The notes: generated by a model from the letters alone, not told the origin. Shown: positions 32,199 through 44,643, counted from the stretch's first letter. The stretch: DNA of 64,000 bases from Rahnella bonaserana (GCF_019049675.1 NZ_JAFMOW010000067.1:62001-126000), one strand, 5' to 3'. Made by a program: numbers and translations.

Positions 32199-35096
32199 AT
32201 GCCGTTTACATTGGGTCAACGCTGGATAAGCGATACGGAAAGCGAATTAGGATTAGGGACCGTAGTAGCACTGGATGTGCGCATGGTTACTTTGCTTTTC
32301 CCCGCCACCGGTGAAAACCGTTTGTATGCCCGAAATGATTCCCCGATCACCCGCGTGATGTTCAATCCCGGTGACACCATCAGCAGTCATGAAGGCTGGC
32401 AGTTACAGGTCGAAGAAGTCTTAGAAGATAAAGGCCTGCTGACTTACATCGGTACCCGTCTGGATACCGAAGAAACCGGCGTCGCGATGCGTGAAGTGCT
32501 GCTCGACAGCAAGCTGACGTTCAGTAAGCCGCAGGACCGTCTGTTTGCCGGTCAGATTGACCGTATGGATCGCTTCGCCCTGCGTTTCCGCGCCCGTAAA
32601 TATCAGCGCGAGCAGTTCCGTCTGGAATTCGGCGGCCTGCGCGGTATGCGCGCCAGCCTGATCCCGCATCAGTTGCACATTGCTTACGAAGTCGGCCAGC
32701 GTCACGCGCCGCGCGTGTTACTGGCCGATGAAGTGGGTCTGGGTAAAACCATTGAAGCCGGCATGATTATTCATCAGCAACTGCTGTCTGGCCGTGCCGA
32801 ACGCGTGCTGATCGTGGTGCCGGAAACCCTGCAACACCAGTGGCTGGTGGAAATGCTGCGCCGCTTCAACCTGCGTTTCTCCCTGTTTGATGACGACCGC
32901 TACGCTGAATCGGTGCATGAAGCGACCAATCCGTTTGAAACTGAACAGCTGGTGATCTGTTCACTTGATTTCGTGCGCCGCAATAAATCCCGTCTTGAGC
33001 AGCTTTCTGATGCGGCCTGGGACATGCTGGTGGTCGACGAAGCGCACCATCTGGTGTGGAGCGAAGATGCGCCGAGCCGTGAATATCAGGTCATCGAGCA
33101 GCTTTCCCAGCAAATCCCCAGCGTCCTGCTGCTGACGGCGACGCCGGAACAACTGGGTCAGGAAAGTCACTTTGCGCGTCTGCGCCTGCTGGATCCGGAT
33201 CGTTTCCACGATTACGAAGAATTCATCGAAGAACAGCAGCAGTATCAGCCGGTGGCTGATGCCGTCACGCTGTTACTCAACAAAGAACCACTGACGCCGG
33301 AAGCGTTGGCATTGCTTGGTGAAAGCGTGGGCAACGCCGATACCGATGCCCTGCTGACCGCCGCCAATAAAGGCGATGAAGCGGCAGCGAAGCAGCTGGT
33401 TTCCATGCTGATGGATCGTCACGGCACCAGCCGCGTATTGTTCCGTAACACCCGTAACGGCGTGAAAGGTTTCCCGGAGCGTCATCTGCACGCGGTGAAA
33501 CTGCCGCTGCCCACTCAGTATCAGACTGCGATTAAAGTCTCAGGCATTATGGGCGCGAAGAAAACTGCCGAAGCCCGTGCGCACGACATGCTGTACCCGG
33601 AGCAGATTTATCAGGAGTTCGAAGGCGAGAACGCCACCTGGTGGAACTTTGATCCGCGCGTCGAATGGCTGCTCGGTTATCTGACCGCCAACCGCGACGA
33701 GAAAGTGCTGGTGATCTGCGCCAAAGCGGCGACCGCACTGCAGCTGGAACAGGTTCTGCGTGAGCGCGAAGCGATCCGCGCCGCCGTGTTCCACGAAGGA
33801 TTGTCGATCATTGAACGTGACCGCGCTGCCGCCTATTTTGCTTCTCAGGAAGAAGGCGCACAGGTTCTGTTGTGTTCTGAAATCGGCTCCGAAGGCCGTA
33901 ACTTCCAGTTCGCCAGCAAAATGGTGATGTTCGACTTGCCGTTTAACCCGGATCTGCTGGAACAGCGTATTGGTCGTCTGGATCGTATCGGTCAGCAAAA
34001 TAATATCGACATCATGGTGCCTTACCTCGAACAGACCGCACAGTCGGTGCTGGTTCGCTGGTTCCATGAAGGTCTGGACGCGTTCGAACATACCTGTCCG
34101 ACGGGCCGTACCATTTACGACAGCGCGTATGAGCAGTTGATTGCCTTCCTGGCGATCCCTGCCGAACAGACAGGTCTGGACGAGTTTATTCTTAAATGCC
34201 GTGCAGAACATGACGCGCTGAAAGAGAAGCTGGAAAATGGCCGTGACCGCCTGCTGGAGATGCATTCCAACGGTGGCGAACGTGCTCAGCAACTGGCGAA
34301 GGAAATCGGCGAGCAGGATAACGACGTTAATCTGGTTAACTTTGCGCTGAATCTGTTCGATATCGTCGGCATTAATCAGGAAGATCGCAGCGACAATTTG
34401 ATCGTACTGACACCGTCAGATCACATGCTGGTACCGGATTTCCCGGGGCTGCCGGAAGACGGTTGTACCGTGACTTTCGATCGTGAACAGGCACTGTCCC
34501 GTGAAGATGCGCAGTTTATCAGCTGGGAACATCCGATCGTGCGTAACGGTCTGGACTTGATCCTGTCCGGCGATACCGGCAGCTGTGCGGTATCGATCCT
34601 GAAAAACAAAGCGCTGCCGGTCGGTACACTGCTGGCTGAACTGGTTTACGTGGTGGAATGTCAGGCGCCAAAACATCTGCAACTGACCCGCTTCCTGCCA
34701 CCGACGCCGGTGCGTATGCTGATGGATCGCAAAGGCACCAATCTGGCGGCTCAGGTCGAATTTGAGAGCTTTAACCGCCAGCTGAACGCCATCAACCGTC
34801 ATAACTCCAGCAAGCTGGTGAATGCGGTGCAGCAGGACGTTCACGCGATGCTGCAACAGGCAGAAGCGGAAATTGCTGAGCAGGCGCGCGCGCTGATTGA
34901 AGCGGCGAAAGTTGAAGCCGACGAGCAACTGACCAAAGAGCTGGATCGCCTGAAAGCGCTGAAGGAAGTGAACCCGAACATTCGTGATGACGAACTGGAA
35001 TCGGTAGACTCTAACCGGAAGCAGGTACTGGCGAATCTGAACGATGCCAGCTGGCGTCTGGATGCTATCCGCCTGGTGGTGGTCAGCCACCAGTAA
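32199..35096 (+). CDS. rapA: RNA polymerase-associated ATP-dependent helicase RapA
   Basis: RapA (HepA) is a Swi2/Snf2 translocase that binds RNA polymerase and aids its recycling after transcription. The 965 residues (968 in E. coli) have N-terminal Tudor-like domains, the helicase core with Walker [16 protein letters not shown] near residue 175 and DEAH in [11 protein letters not shown], the second helicase lobe ending [14 protein letters not shown], and a C-terminal region with coiled-coil-like heptads ([18 protein letters not shown]). It begins [16 protein letters not shown] as in E. coli. Confidence 0.97.
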   Translation: MPFTLGQRWISDTESELGLGTVVALDVRMVTLLFPATGENRLYARNDSPITRVMFNPGDTISSHEGWQLQVEEVLEDKGLLTYIGTRLDTEETGVAMREVLLDSKLTFSKPQDRLFAGQIDRMDRFALRFRARKYQREQFRLEFGGLRGMRASLIPHQLHIAYEVGQRHAPRVLLADEVGLGKTIEAGMIIHQQLLSGRAERVLIVVPETLQHQWLVEMLRRFNLRFSLFDDDRYAESVHEATNPFETEQLVICSLDFVRRNKSRLEQLSDAAWDMLVVDEAHHLVWSEDAPSREYQVIEQLSQQIPSVLLLTATPEQLGQESHFARLRLLDPDRFHDYEEFIEEQQQYQPVADAVTLLLNKEPLTPEALALLGESVGNADTDALLTAANKGDEAAAKQLVSMLMDRHGTSRVLFRNTRNGVKGFPERHLHAVKLPLPTQYQTAIKVSGIMGAKKTAEARAHDMLYPEQIYQEFEGENATWWNFDPRVEWLLGYLTANRDEKVLVICAKAATALQLEQVLREREAIRAAVFHEGLSIIERDRAAAYFASQEEGAQVLLCSEIGSEGRNFQFASKMVMFDLPFNPDLLEQRIGRLDRIGQQNNIDIMVPYLEQTAQSVLVRWFHEGLDAFEHTCPTGRTIYDSAYEQLIAFLAIPAEQTGLDEFILKCRAEHDALKEKLENGRDRLLEMHSNGGERAQQLAKEIGEQDNDVNLVNFALNLFDIVGINQEDRSDNLIVLTPSDHMLVPDFPGLPEDGCTVTFDREQALSREDAQFISWEHPIVRNGLDLILSGDTGSCAVSILKNKALPVGTLLAELVYVVECQAPKHLQLTRFLPPTPVRMLMDRKGTNLAAQVEFESFNRQLNAINRHNSSKLVNAVQQDVHAMLQQAEAEIAEQARALIEAAKVEADEQLTKELDRLKALKEVNPNIRDDELESVDSNRKQVLANLNDASWRLDAIRLVVVSHQ

Positions 35097-35103
35097 GCCC
35101 GAC

Positions 35104-35133
35104 GGGATGCAGCCGGTCTGCATCCCTTCTTTA
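35104..35133 (+). terminator. Rho-independent terminator of rapA
   Basis: GGGATGCAG (35104-35112) and CTGCATCCC (35118-35126) form a perfect 9-bp stem with a 5-base loop, then TTCTTTATTT. It lies 8 bases after the rapA stop. Confidence 0.85.
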
Positions 35134-35162
35134 TTTCAACCCGAAAGCAGACTGAAACCGCT

Positions 35163-35864
35163 ATGAGCGAACATCAACCGACAATCCCTGAGCCTTCCAA
35201 AACCCGGCCGCTGGAGAATTACAATCCGCCGACCGATCCCTGGTTACAGGTGATTTTTCAGGATGAGCACATCATGGTGGTCAATAAACCGAGCGGGCTG
35301 CTTTCGGTACCCGGCAAACTGGCCGAGCATCAGGACAGCCTGATGACCCGGATTCAGCAGGAATTCCCAGAAGCCGAGTCGGTCCATCGTCTGGATATGT
35401 CGACCAGCGGTGTGATTGTGGTGGCGCTGACCAAGGACGCCGAGCGCGAACTAAAACGTCAGTTCCGCGAGCGTGAAACCAAGAAAGTGTACATCGCGCG
35501 GGTCTGGGGACGGGTTGAAGAAGATTACGGCATTATTGATTTACCGCTGATTTGCGATTATCCCAACCGGCCAAAGCAGAAGGTCTGCCATGAAACCGGT
35601 AAAAAGGCGCTGACGCAATACGAAGTGATGTCATGGGATGATGACGGCACCACGCGGGTGAAACTGCGGCCAATCACCGGACGTTCTCATCAGCTGCGCG
35701 TGCACCTTCTGGCGCTGGGGCATCCGATTCTGGGGGATAAATTCTATGCCCATCCGCAGGCGCTGGCGGCGGCAGACCGTTTGCAACTGCATGCGCAGGA
35801 ATTATCTTTTTATCATCCGATAACGGATGTGCCGCAGGTGTTTAATTGCGAGCCGGACTTCTGA
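35163..35864 (+). CDS. rluA: Dual-specificity 23S rRNA/tRNA pseudouridine synthase RluA
   Basis: RluA makes pseudouridine at U746 of 23S rRNA and U32 of several tRNAs. The 233-residue protein has the RluA-type catalytic motif VHRLDMSTSGVIVVAL, with the catalytic Asp in HRLD, the substrate-binding segment FRERETKKVYIARVWG and the C-terminal motif RSHQLRVHLLALGHPILGD. It sits between rapA and djlA as in E. coli. Confidence 0.96.
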   Translation: MSEHQPTIPEPSKTRPLENYNPPTDPWLQVIFQDEHIMVVNKPSGLLSVPGKLAEHQDSLMTRIQQEFPEAESVHRLDMSTSGVIVVALTKDAERELKRQFRERETKKVYIARVWGRVEEDYGIIDLPLICDYPNRPKQKVCHETGKKALTQYEVMSWDDDGTTRVKLRPITGRSHQLRVHLLALGHPILGDKFYAHPQALAAADRLQLHAQELSFYHPITDVPQVFNCEPDF

Positions 35865-35890
35865 TATCCATCAGAGTGAAAAAGAGTGAA

Positions 35891-35920
35891 AAAAAAGGCG
35901 CTGATTCAGCGCCTTTTAGT
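35891..35920. terminator. Bidirectional terminator between rluA and djlA
   Basis: GGCGCTG (35897-35903) and CAGCGCC (35907-35913) form a stem flanked by an A run to the left and T residues to the right. It can serve both converging genes. Confidence 0.88.
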
Positions 35921-35941
35921 TTTGCAGCGAGCCAAAGAAAC

Positions 35942-36763
35942 TTATTTAAAGCCTTTTTCGCGCTTGATCAGGTCATACGCCGCCTGGATCGCCTGCGCTT
36001 TTTCCTTAGCCATTTCCATCATTTCAGGTGGCAAACCTTTCGCCACCAGTTTGTCAGGATGATGCTCGCCCATCAGTTTGCGATAGGCACGCTTGATGGT
36101 CGTCGCGTCGTCGGTGGCATTCACACCCAGCACTTTACAGGCATCCGCCAGCGTCGGGCCTTGCTGCGTCTGGTGATAACCGCCGCCGTAGGAACGCCCG
36201 CCCTGCTGATGGCCGCCAAACTGCTGACCGCCTTCCATCATGCGCAGGAACTGATCGAACTGCATCCGTGAAATACCCAGCTCTTCGGCAATCACATACA
36301 GCACTTCGCGTTCGTTAGGATGCAATGAACCGTCGGCATATGCGGCCTGGATCTGAATTTCCAGAAAAGTCCGTATCAGATCAAAACGACCAAAACACGC
36401 ACTACGCAATTCACGCATTTTTTCCCGCAAAGGGTAATCGGCTTCTTTGCCATCGCGGAAGGCGCGTTGCGCGGCTTCACGTTGCTCGCCATGCAGTTGC
36501 ATACGTTCCATGTAAAGACTGGCGATCTGAATATCTGCTTCGGTAACTCTGCCTTTTGATTTAGTCAGATTCCCCATCACCTCAAAGGTGGTGCGGAAAA
36601 AAATGGTTTGACGTGTCTGCTGATCGGCAAAATATCCCCGGCGTTTCGCGGAACGCGCGGTATCAAACATATGCCCTATCACCAGCCCTGCAACAATTCC
36701 CCAGAACCCTAAACCTGACCATAAGCCAAGGATAAGTCCGAGCAGTTTTCCCCAATACTGCAT
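35942..36763 (-). CDS. djlA: Membrane-anchored co-chaperone DjlA
   Basis: DjlA is a type III inner-membrane J-protein that stimulates DnaK and affects Rcs signalling. The 273-residue protein begins with a single glycine-rich membrane segment (about residues 6-30, [20 protein letters not shown]), then a central TerB-like domain (about 55-180), a Gly/Gln-rich linker ([17 protein letters not shown]) and a C-terminal J domain with the HPD tripeptide in [12 protein letters not shown]. It is convergent with rluA and divergent from lptD. Confidence 0.96.
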   Translation of the reverse strand: MQYWGKLLGLILGLWSGLGFWGIVAGLVIGHMFDTARSAKRRGYFADQQTRQTIFFRTTFEVMGNLTKSKGRVTEADIQIASLYMERMQLHGEQREAAQRAFRDGKEADYPLREKMRELRSACFGRFDLIRTFLEIQIQAAYADGSLHPNEREVLYVIAEELGISRMQFDQFLRMMEGGQQFGGHQQGGRSYGGGYHQTQQGPTLADACKVLGVNATDDATTIKRAYRKLMGEHHPDKLVAKGLPPEMMEMAKEKAQAIQAAYDLIKREKGFK

Positions 36764-36944
36764 ATACTCCTCAATTCGCCATGCCGTCGCTTAAAAATTG
36801 CTTTATCATAACCGGCATTTATCGTTGTGCCTAACGGCAGCAACGTAACAGGTGGGATTTAACACTAGCGCAACCATGATGAGTGAGATAGTCTCTGACC
36901 GTTTGCCGGCATGATGCCTCTGATGACGGAACACCATTTTACGT

Positions 36945-39323
36945 ATGAAAAACAGACGTCTGAAAACACGCTTACCGACAATGCTGGCCGCCACAATCTG
37001 GTCAGTATTGTACAGTCACGGCGCAATGGCCGATCTCGCAGAACAATGTATGCTCGGCGTTCCGACCTATGACAAACCTTTAGTGCAGGGTGATCCTAAC
37101 TCACTGCCTGTCACTATTAATGCCGATAAGGCGACAGGCAATTATCCCGACAGCGCGTTGTTTAGCGGCAACGTTAACGTTGTTCAGGGAAATAGCACGC
37201 TGGATGCTGATCAGGTTCAGCTCAATCAAATCGCGAATCCTAATCAGCCTACGCCGACCCGAACCGCCACAGCGACCGGCAACGTGCGTTATAACGATAA
37301 TCAAATCAAGCTGAAGGGCCCGAAAGGCTTTGCAAACCTGACCACGAAAGACACTGATGTTCAGGATGGTGACTATCAGATGGTTGGCCGTCAGGGTCGT
37401 GGCCAGGCTGACAAGATGAAGCAGCGTGACAATAACCGCTACACCATCATGGATAACGGCACGTTCACCACCTGTTTGCCAGGTGATAACAGCTGGAGCG
37501 TCGTCGGTTCAGAAGTGATTCAGGACCGCCAGGAAGAAGTGGCTGAGATCTGGAACGCACGTTTCCATATCGGCCCGGTTCCGGTGTTCTACAGCCCGTA
37601 TATGCAGTTACCGATTGGGGATAAGCGCCGTTCGGGTTTCCTTATTCCTAACGCTAAATACAGCAGCAACAATGGTTTCGGCCTGACGGTTCCTTATTAC
37701 TGGAACATTGCGCCAAACTACGACGCCACGATCACACCAAACTACATGAGTAATCGTGGTCTGCAGCTGCAGAACGAATTCCGTTATCTCACCGTCGCCG
37801 GTGCAGGCCTGATGGAGTTCGATTATCTGGGCAATGATAAGGAGATCGACGATCAGTTCCTGAAGGACGAAGGCCGTACCAGTGACAACACCACCAAACG
37901 CTGGATGTACTACTGGCGTCATGCGGGTGTTTACGATCAGGTGTGGCGTTTCAACGTCGATTACACCAAAGTCAGTGATCCTTACTACTTCACCGATTTC
38001 GATTCGAAATACGGCTCCAGTACCGATGGCTATTCCACGCAGAAATTCAGCGTAGGTTATGCAAATCAGAACTGGGACGTCACGCTGGCGAGTAAACAGT
38101 TCCAGGTCTTCTCTGATTACGGTAACAGCAATGCTTACCGTGCTCAGCCGCAGTTGGACATTAACTACTATAAAAACGATGTGGGTCCGTTCGACCTGCA
38201 CCTTTACGGTCAGGCGGTGAAATTCACCAGCGTGAACCCGGATAACCCGGAAGCGGTGCGTACACACTTCGAACCGACGCTCAGCCTGCCGCTCAGTAAT
38301 GGCTGGGGCAGTCTGGATAACGAAGTCAAGCTGATGGCTACCCACTATCAGCAGGATATTCCGGACGCCTATTATGATGCGAACCCGGACACCAAACTAC
38401 GTTCATCCGTGAACCGCGTTATGCCAGAGTTTAAAACCGACGGCAAAATGGTGTTTGACCGCACGATGGACTGGAACAGTGATTACACCCAGACCCTCGA
38501 GCCGCGTGTGCAGTACCTGTACATTCCGTATCGTAACCAGAGCTCGATCAATACCTATGACTCCACGTTGTTGCAGTCCGACTACACCGGTCTGTTCCGC
38601 GATAAAAGTTACAGTGGTCTTGACCGAATCGCTTCTGCCAATCAGGTGGCGAGTGGTTTAACCACCCGTATTTACGACGAAAATCTGGAAGAGCGTTTCA
38701 ACGCCTCTGCCGGACAGATTTATTATTTCCAGCCGCCGCGTACTGGCGATCAGAACAGCGTGCTGGATAAAAGTGATGACACCGGCAGCCTGGTTTGGGC
38801 GGGTGACACTTATTACAAAATCAATAACTTCTGGGGCGTTCGCGGCGGTGTGCAATATGACACCCGTCTTGATGCACTGGCGCTGGGCGATGCAGTCCTT
38901 GAGTATCGTGCTGATTCAGAAAAAATGATTCAGTTAAGCTACCGTTATGCCAGCCCGGAATATATTCAGGCGACATTACCTCAGGTTACCAACCCGGGAT
39001 ATCAGGACGGTATTTCTCAGGTCGGCGGTATCGCCAGCTGGCCGATTGCCGACCGCTGGGCCATCGTGGGTGCGTATTATTACGATACCAAAGCACAGCA
39101 GAGCGCCGATCAGTTAATCGGCCTGCAATACAATACCTGCTGCTGGGCAATCAATGTCGGTTACGAACGTAAGATCACCAACTACGACACGACCAAGTCC
39201 GAAAGTAAGTATGACAATAAGATTGGTTTCAATATTGAACTTAGAGGCCTGGGGAACAATCAAACCCTCGGAACAAAAGAAATGTTGGCCACCGGCATAC
39301 TGCCATATCAGCGAGCTTTCTAA
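36945..39323 (+). CDS. lptD: LPS-assembly outer membrane protein LptD
   Basis: LptD with lipoprotein LptE inserts lipopolysaccharide into the outer leaflet of the outer membrane. The 792-residue protein has a signal peptide of about 29 residues ending SHGAMA before DLAEQC, a periplasmic OstA/beta-jellyroll domain (about 45-225) and a C-terminal 26-strand barrel. Cysteines for the essential disulfides are present: one just after the signal peptide (AEQCML), one in TTCLPG and a pair in [10 protein letters not shown]. It heads the lptD-surA-pdxA-rsmA-apaGH cluster. Confidence 0.97.
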   Translation: MKNRRLKTRLPTMLAATIWSVLYSHGAMADLAEQCMLGVPTYDKPLVQGDPNSLPVTINADKATGNYPDSALFSGNVNVVQGNSTLDADQVQLNQIANPNQPTPTRTATATGNVRYNDNQIKLKGPKGFANLTTKDTDVQDGDYQMVGRQGRGQADKMKQRDNNRYTIMDNGTFTTCLPGDNSWSVVGSEVIQDRQEEVAEIWNARFHIGPVPVFYSPYMQLPIGDKRRSGFLIPNAKYSSNNGFGLTVPYYWNIAPNYDATITPNYMSNRGLQLQNEFRYLTVAGAGLMEFDYLGNDKEIDDQFLKDEGRTSDNTTKRWMYYWRHAGVYDQVWRFNVDYTKVSDPYYFTDFDSKYGSSTDGYSTQKFSVGYANQNWDVTLASKQFQVFSDYGNSNAYRAQPQLDINYYKNDVGPFDLHLYGQAVKFTSVNPDNPEAVRTHFEPTLSLPLSNGWGSLDNEVKLMATHYQQDIPDAYYDANPDTKLRSSVNRVMPEFKTDGKMVFDRTMDWNSDYTQTLEPRVQYLYIPYRNQSSINTYDSTLLQSDYTGLFRDKSYSGLDRIASANQVASGLTTRIYDENLEERFNASAGQIYYFQPPRTGDQNSVLDKSDDTGSLVWAGDTYYKINNFWGVRGGVQYDTRLDALALGDAVLEYRADSEKMIQLSYRYASPEYIQATLPQVTNPGYQDGISQVGGIASWPIADRWAIVGAYYYDTKAQQSADQLIGLQYNTCCWAINVGYERKITNYDTTKSESKYDNKIGFNIELRGLGNNQTLGTKEMLATGILPYQRAF

Positions 39324-39344
39324 GCCCGACAACACTCTTGATTT

Positions 39345-39374
39345 CCTGTCTGCACGTAATTTCGTGCGGACAGG
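39345..39374. repeat. Strong hairpin without T-run between lptD and surA
   Basis: CCTGTCTGCACG (39345-39356) pairs with CGTGCGGACAGG (39363-39374) around a 6-base loop, with one G-U pair. No poly-T follows, so it is more likely an RNA-processing or stability element than a terminator. Confidence 0.6.
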
Positions 39375-39448
39375 GCTGATTTAGTGAAGACACTACGAAC
39401 TCAGTGAACTTGAAACCCGCGCTTGCGGATTAGACAAATGGAAAAAGT

Positions 39449-40744
39449 ATGAAGAACTGGAGAACACTTCTCCTCGGCGTGACGCTTTGTGCCAGCACTG
39501 CGTTTGCTGCCCCTCAGGAAGTTGATAAAGTTGCTGCCGTCGTGAACAACGGCGTGGTATTGCAAAGTGACGTAGATGGTTTGTTTAATTCCGTTAAACA
39601 GCAGGCACAGCAGGCTAAACAACAGCTGCCGGATGATGCGACGTTACGTCACCAGATCCTCGATCGTCTGATCATGGATCAGATCCAGTTGCAGATGGCG
39701 ACCCGTATGGGGATCACGCCAACCGATCAGGATGTCGACAAAGCCATCGCCGGTATCGCCCAGCAGAACAACATTTCCGTTGATCAGCTTCGCAGCCGTC
39801 TGGCGTATGACGGTTTGAACTACAGCACCTACCGTGCTCAGATCCGCAAAGAAATGATCATCAGCGAAGTGCGTAACAGCGAAGTACGTCGTCGCGTTAC
39901 GATCCTGCCTCAGGAAGTGGATCAGCTGGCCAAACAGGTTGCTGCGCAAAACGGCAGCGGTGCTGAATTCAACCTCAGCCACATCCTGTTGCCATTACCG
40001 GAAAACCCGACGCAGGATCAGGTTGATTCTGCAGAACAGCTGGCGAAGAAAATCGTCTCTGATCTGAACAATGGTGCGGATTTCGGCAAACTGGCTATCA
40101 CCTACTCTGCTGACTCCCAGGCGCTGAAAGGCGGCAACATGGGCTGGGGCAAATTGCAGGAACTGCCTTCCCTGTTTGCACAGGCGTTGAGCACCGCGCA
40201 GAAAGGTCAGGTTATCGGTCCGATCCGTTCAGGCGTAGGCTTCCATATCCTGAAAGTGAACGATATCCGTGGTGATAACAAAACCGTTTCCGTCACTGAA
40301 GTTCATGCCCGTCACATTCTGCTGAAACCTTCAGTGGTAATGACCGATGCACAGGCGCGCGCAAAACTGGAACAAGTGGCTGCGGATATTAAGAGCGGCA
40401 AAGCAACCTTCGCTGAAGAAGCTAAACAGCTTTCTCAGGATCCGGGCTCTGCCAATCAGGGCGGCGATTTAGGTTGGGCTTCACCAGACATGTACGATCC
40501 GGCGTTCCGTGATGCACTGATGAACCTGAAAAAAGGTGAAATGAGCGCACCGGTTCACTCCTCGTTCGGCTGGCACCTGATCCAACTGATGGATACCCGT
40601 CAGGTCGATAAAACAGATGCAGCACAGAAAGAACGTGCTTACCGCATGCTGTTCAACCGCAAATTTGCGGAAGAAGCTCAGACGTGGATGCAGGAACAAC
40701 GTGCTGAAGCGTATGTGAAAATTATGGATGGTAATGGAAAATAA
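39449..40744 (+). CDS. surA: Periplasmic chaperone and peptidyl-prolyl isomerase SurA
   Basis: SurA escorts unfolded outer membrane proteins, including LptD, to the BAM complex. The 431-residue protein has a signal peptide ending STAFA before [13 protein letters not shown], an N-terminal chaperone domain (about 22-170) and two parvulin domains, marked by [10 protein letters not shown] and [10 protein letters not shown]. Three residues longer than the E. coli protein (428). The end overlaps pdxA by 17 bases. Confidence 0.97.
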   Translation: MKNWRTLLLGVTLCASTAFAAPQEVDKVAAVVNNGVVLQSDVDGLFNSVKQQAQQAKQQLPDDATLRHQILDRLIMDQIQLQMATRMGITPTDQDVDKAIAGIAQQNNISVDQLRSRLAYDGLNYSTYRAQIRKEMIISEVRNSEVRRRVTILPQEVDQLAKQVAAQNGSGAEFNLSHILLPLPENPTQDQVDSAEQLAKKIVSDLNNGADFGKLAITYSADSQALKGGNMGWGKLQELPSLFAQALSTAQKGQVIGPIRSGVGFHILKVNDIRGDNKTVSVTEVHARHILLKPSVVMTDAQARAKLEQVAADIKSGKATFAEEAKQLSQDPGSANQGGDLGWASPDMYDPAFRDALMNLKKGEMSAPVHSSFGWHLIQLMDTRQVDKTDAAQKERAYRMLFNRKFAEEAQTWMQEQRAEAYVKIMDGNGK

Positions 40745-41741
40745 TACTTCCGTGACAAAATCTGTGGTCATCACCCCCGGCGAGCCAGCCGGGGTTGGGC
40801 CGGATCTGGTACTCGCTCTGGCTCAGCAGGCATGGCCTGTTGAGTTAGTGGTATGTGCCGATCCGGCCTTACTGCTTGAACGTGCTGAGAAACTGGGACT
40901 GAGTATTCAGTTGCGCGATTATCAGCAAGGCCGGCCGCCAGAGCCTCAGGCAGCAGGCACACTGACCGTTTTACCGGTTAAACTCGCCGCACCGGTGACA
41001 GCCGGTAAACTGGATGTGGCTAACGCGCCCTACGTGGTAGAAACGCTGGCGCGTGCCTGCGACGGTGCCATCAGCGGCGAATTTTCCGCACTGATAACCG
41101 GTCCGGTTCAGAAAAGCATTATCAACGATGCCGGTATCCCCTTCATCGGTCATACAGAGTTCTTCGCCGACCGCAGCCATTGCAACCGTGTTGTGATGAT
41201 GCTGGCGACCGAAGAATTGCGCGTTGCGCTGGCGACCACCCACTTGCCTTTGCTGGCAGTGCCGGGGGCGATTACCCGCGAATGTCTGCATGAAGTCATC
41301 ACCATTTTGCATCATGATCTGAAAACCAAATTTGGTATTACCGCGCCGCAAATTTATGTCTGTGGTCTGAATCCACATGCTGGCGAAGGTGGCCACATGG
41401 GGCACGAAGAGATCGATATTATCATTCCTGCACTGGACGAACTGCGCCAGCAAGGGATGAATCTCATCGGCCCGCTGCCCGCTGATACGTTATTCCAGCC
41501 TAAATATCTGCAACATGCCGATGCTGTTTTATCGATGTATCACGATCAGGGCCTTCCGGTGCTAAAATATCAGGGATTCGGTCGCGCAGTGAATATCACG
41601 CTTGGCCTGCCTTTTATCCGGACTTCCGTTGATCACGGTACCGCCCTTGAACTCGCCGCCACCGGCACCGCCGATGCGGGCAGTTTCAAGACAGCAATAA
41701 ATCTCGCCATTCACATGGCAAATAACAGCAACGATAAATAA
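40728..41741 (+). CDS. pdxA: 4-hydroxythreonine-4-phosphate dehydrogenase
   Basis: PdxA oxidises 4-phosphohydroxy-L-threonine with NAD in pyridoxal phosphate synthesis. The 337-residue protein begins [23 protein letters not shown] at 40734 is an alternative start. Metal and substrate motifs [26 protein letters not shown] and [15 protein letters not shown] are present. It overlaps surA, and rsmA starts 5 bases after its stop. Confidence 0.96.
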   Translation: MVMENNTSVTKSVVITPGEPAGVGPDLVLALAQQAWPVELVVCADPALLLERAEKLGLSIQLRDYQQGRPPEPQAAGTLTVLPVKLAAPVTAGKLDVANAPYVVETLARACDGAISGEFSALITGPVQKSIINDAGIPFIGHTEFFADRSHCNRVVMMLATEELRVALATTHLPLLAVPGAITRECLHEVITILHHDLKTKFGITAPQIYVCGLNPHAGEGGHMGHEEIDIIIPALDELRQQGMNLIGPLPADTLFQPKYLQHADAVLSMYHDQGLPVLKYQGFGRAVNITLGLPFIRTSVDHGTALELAATGTADAGSFKTAINLAIHMANNSNDK

Positions 41742-41746
41742 CAACA

Positions 41747-42574
41747 ATGAATAGTAGAGTCCACCAAGGTCACTTTGCCCGTAAACGTTTTGGGCAAAAC
41801 TTCTTAACCGATCAGTTTGTTATCGATAGCATCGTATCGGCCATTCATCCTATGCCGGGCGAGGCTGTCGTTGAAATCGGTCCGGGTCTGGCGGCATTAA
41901 CTGAGCCTGTCGCTTCACGCCTGGACAGCATGACGGTGATCGAACTCGACCGTGATCTGGCTACGCGTCTGGAAAACAATCCTAAGTTTCAGGGCAAATT
42001 GCGTGTCATCCAGTCTGACGCGATGAAAATCAATTTCGGCGAACTGTCTGAGGAACTCGGTCAGCCACTTCGCGTTTTTGGTAACCTGCCTTACAACATC
42101 TCTACGCCGCTGATGTTCCATTTGTTCACCTATACCAATGCCATCAAAGACATGCACTTTATGTTGCAGAAGGAAGTGGTAAACCGTCTGGTTGCAGGTC
42201 CGAACAGCAAAGCGTATGGTCGTTTAACAGTGATGGCGCAATATTATTGCAACGTGATCCCGGTTCTGGAAGTTCCACCAGAATCCTTCACACCAGCACC
42301 TAAAGTGGAATCCGCTGTGGTTCGTTTAGTGCCGCATGAAGTGATCCCATACCCGGTACCGGATATTCGTATTCTGAGCCGTCTGACCACCGATGCATTC
42401 AACCAGCGTCGTAAAACAATACGCAACAGCCTCGGCCACCTGTTCACACCAGAGCAAATGACCGAACTGGGCTTAGATCTCAGCATGCGTGCTGAAAATA
42501 TCTCTGTAGAGCAATTCTGTAAACTGGCTAACTGGTTGTCTACACGACCTAAAACCCCGGAACTTCAGGAGTAG
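41747..42574 (+). CDS. rsmA: 16S rRNA dimethyladenosine transferase (KsgA)
   Basis: RsmA dimethylates A1518 and A1519 near the 3' end of 16S rRNA in small-subunit maturation. The 275-residue protein starts [20 protein letters not shown] and shows the SAM-binding motif [15 protein letters not shown] and the catalytic NLPYNIST motif of N6-adenine methyltransferases, followed by the C-terminal domain with [12 protein letters not shown]. It lies between pdxA and apaG as in E. coli. Confidence 0.98.
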   Translation: MNSRVHQGHFARKRFGQNFLTDQFVIDSIVSAIHPMPGEAVVEIGPGLAALTEPVASRLDSMTVIELDRDLATRLENNPKFQGKLRVIQSDAMKINFGELSEELGQPLRVFGNLPYNISTPLMFHLFTYTNAIKDMHFMLQKEVVNRLVAGPNSKAYGRLTVMAQYYCNVIPVLEVPPESFTPAPKVESAVVRLVPHEVIPYPVPDIRILSRLTTDAFNQRRKTIRNSLGHLFTPEQMTELGLDLSMRAENISVEQFCKLANWLSTRPKTPELQE

Positions 42575-42578
42575 CGTT

Positions 42579-42956
42579 ATGCTTAATTCGCCCCGCGTTT
42601 GTGTTCAGGTGCAAAGTATCTACGTTGAGTCACAGTCGATACCGGAAGAAGAACGTTTTGTCTTCGCCTACACCATCACCATCCGCAATCTGGGGCGTTT
42701 TAATGTGCAACTGCTTCGCCGTTACTGGCTGATTACCAACAGTAATGGCCGTCAGACAGAAGTTCAGGGCGAAGGGGTTATCGGTGAACAACCGCTGATC
42801 CTGCCTGGCAATGAATTTCACTATACCAGCGGCGCGATTTTAGAAACGCCGCTGGGCACGATGGAAGGCCATTATGAAATGGTCGCACAAGACGGTGAAT
42901 CCTTCCGTGTGCCTGTTCCGGTCTTCCGCCTCGCCATCCCTACGCTGATAAATTAA
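42579..42956 (+). CDS. apaG: ApaG domain protein
   Basis: ApaG is a small immunoglobulin-like-fold protein of uncertain role linked to cobalt resistance and apaH. The 125-residue length equals E. coli ApaG. Typical motifs: [22 protein letters not shown], and [22 protein letters not shown] toward the middle. It is 4 bases after rsmA and 5 bases before apaH. Confidence 0.96.
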   Translation: MLNSPRVCVQVQSIYVESQSIPEEERFVFAYTITIRNLGRFNVQLLRRYWLITNSNGRQTEVQGEGVIGEQPLILPGNEFHYTSGAILETPLGTMEGHYEMVAQDGESFRVPVPVFRLAIPTLIN

Positions 42957-42961
42957 TCCTC

Positions 42962-43816
42962 ATGTCGACATATCTTATTGGTGACGTTCACGGCTGCATC
43001 GATGAACTCAAGGCGCTGTTGGCGCAGGTGGATTTTGATCCGCAAAATGATGTCCTGTGGCTGACCGGTGATCTGGTTGCCCGCGGTCCATCCTCTCTCG
43101 AAGTGCTGCGTTTTGTCAGCGGTTTGGGCGACTCGGTTCGCATAGTAATTGGTAACCATGATCTGCATCTGCTGGCGGTTTACGCCGGTATCAGCTTTAA
43201 CAAACCGAAAGATCGCATCACGCCTTTGCTTGAAGCCGAGGATGCTGATGAGCTGATCAACTGGCTGCGACGCCAGCCGGTGTTGCAGGTAGACGAGGAA
43301 CTGAAGCTGGTCATGGCGCACGCCGGGATCACGCCTCAGTGGGATCTCGAAACAGCGCAGATGTGCGCCCGTGAAGTGGAATCCGTGCTGAGCAGCGATA
43401 CCTATCCGCTATTTCTGGATGCAATGTATGGCGATATGCCAAACAACTGGCACCCTGAGCTTTCCGGTCTGGCACGCCTGCGTTTCAGTACCAATGCTTT
43501 TACCCGTATGCGCTACTGTTTCCCTAACGGTCAGCTGGATATGATTTGCAAAGATGTGCCGGAAAGCGCGCCAAAACCTCTCAAACCCTGGTTTGATATT
43601 CCGGGTCCGGTACAGGAAGCGGGTTACAGCATTGCGTTTGGTCACTGGGCGTCACTGGAAGGAAAAGGCGCACCGGAAGGTATTTACGCACTCGATACCG
43701 GCTGTTGCTGGGGCGGAGATTTGACGATGTTACGCTGGGAAGATAAAACCTACTTCACGCAGCCGTCAAAACGCCAAAGTGAAAAAGAGCAGTCTGAGAT
43801 CCCGAAAGCGATTTAA
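42962..43816 (+). CDS. apaH: Bis(5'-nucleosyl)-tetraphosphatase, symmetrical
   Basis: ApaH splits Ap4A symmetrically to two ADP and removes Np4 caps from RNA. The 284-residue protein begins [16 protein letters not shown] and has the metallophosphoesterase motifs [13 protein letters not shown] and GNHDLHLL in order. It is the last gene of the lptD-apaH cluster and is closed by a terminator shared with folA. Confidence 0.97.
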   Translation: MSTYLIGDVHGCIDELKALLAQVDFDPQNDVLWLTGDLVARGPSSLEVLRFVSGLGDSVRIVIGNHDLHLLAVYAGISFNKPKDRITPLLEAEDADELINWLRRQPVLQVDEELKLVMAHAGITPQWDLETAQMCAREVESVLSSDTYPLFLDAMYGDMPNNWHPELSGLARLRFSTNAFTRMRYCFPNGQLDMICKDVPESAPKPLKPWFDIPGPVQEAGYSIAFGHWASLEGKGAPEGIYALDTGCCWGGDLTMLRWEDKTYFTQPSKRQSEKEQSEIPKAI

Positions 43817-43840
43817 CTCAATCGTCAACATTCAGACAGC

Positions 43841-43870
43841 AAAAAGGCACCTTCAAAGGGTGCCTTTTTT
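43841..43870. terminator. Bidirectional terminator between apaH and folA
   Basis: AAAAAGGCACC (43841-43851) and GGTGCCTTTTT (43859-43869) form an 11-bp stem around a 7-base loop with A and T flanks suited to both strands. Confidence 0.9.
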
Positions 43871-43889
43871 ATTTTGGACTGATCAGAGA

Positions 43890-44375
43890 TCAGGCGCGGC
43901 GTTCCAGAATTTCGAAGCAATAACCGTGGGAGTTCTGCTCATCCGCATCATGGAATTCGCTGAAAGTGCTTTCCCAGTCATCCGGCTCGTAATCAGGGAA
44001 ATGCGTGTCGCCTTCGACTTCTGCGTCGATGTGAGTCAGGTATAAGCGGTTAGCTTTTGGCAGCAACTGCTCGTAAACGCGGCCCCCGCCCATCACCATC
44101 ACTTCTTCCACATCTCCGGCAGCCGCCAGCGCAGCGTCAACGGACGTTACCCAGGTCACGCCTTCATGCTCGCCCGGTTTAGAGCTGATGACGATATTCA
44201 GCCGGCCAGGCAATGGGCGTCCGATTGACTCAAACGTCTTGCGTCCCATGATGACAGGTTTGTTCAGCGTATTACGCTTGAACCAGGCCAGATCACCGGG
44301 TAAATGCCAAGGCATAGCGTTTTCCATGCCAATAACGCGATCGGTCGCCAGTGCGGCGATCAGGCTAATAATCAT
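43890..44375 (-). CDS. folA: Dihydrofolate reductase
   Basis: FolA reduces dihydrofolate with NADPH and is the trimethoprim target. The 161-residue protein (159 in E. coli) starts [20 protein letters not shown]; the catalytic Asp is in [10 protein letters not shown], and the cofactor motifs [15 protein letters not shown] and [14 protein letters not shown] are intact. Residues following the catalytic Asp (DLAW) are those of the E. coli wild type, so nothing here suggests acquired trimethoprim resistance. Confidence 0.98.
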   Translation of the reverse strand: MIISLIAALATDRVIGMENAMPWHLPGDLAWFKRNTLNKPVIMGRKTFESIGRPLPGRLNIVISSKPGEHEGVTWVTSVDAALAAAGDVEEVMVMGGGRVYEQLLPKANRLYLTHIDAEVEGDTHFPDYEPDDWESTFSEFHDADEQNSHGYCFEILERRA

Positions 44376-44643
44376 TGTGAAGCCCTGTGTAGAAAAGGAA
44401 TTGGAGCGTGACCCGAAAAAAGAGCTGACACTATACGGAAAGCCCTATCAGCCGTCGATAGGAAGACCTGCGCTTTACAAAGATATAAGAGAGCGTTAAC
44501 CCTGCCGGGATATTCCCCGTCAAAAGTGCCAGCTCAGACCCGAAAGAGTGGTCAAAAGCCGGAAGCTTTCGCCGTAATTCAGTCGAAAATGCTGAACTGT
44601 TAAACTGCATTTCGTCCTGTATCGCTGTGTTGTACAACAACCC

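Noticed and set aside
33540-34292. 250-codon open frame antisense to rapA
   Set aside because: Long only because of rapA codon bias; no domain, membrane or signal features and no start signal.
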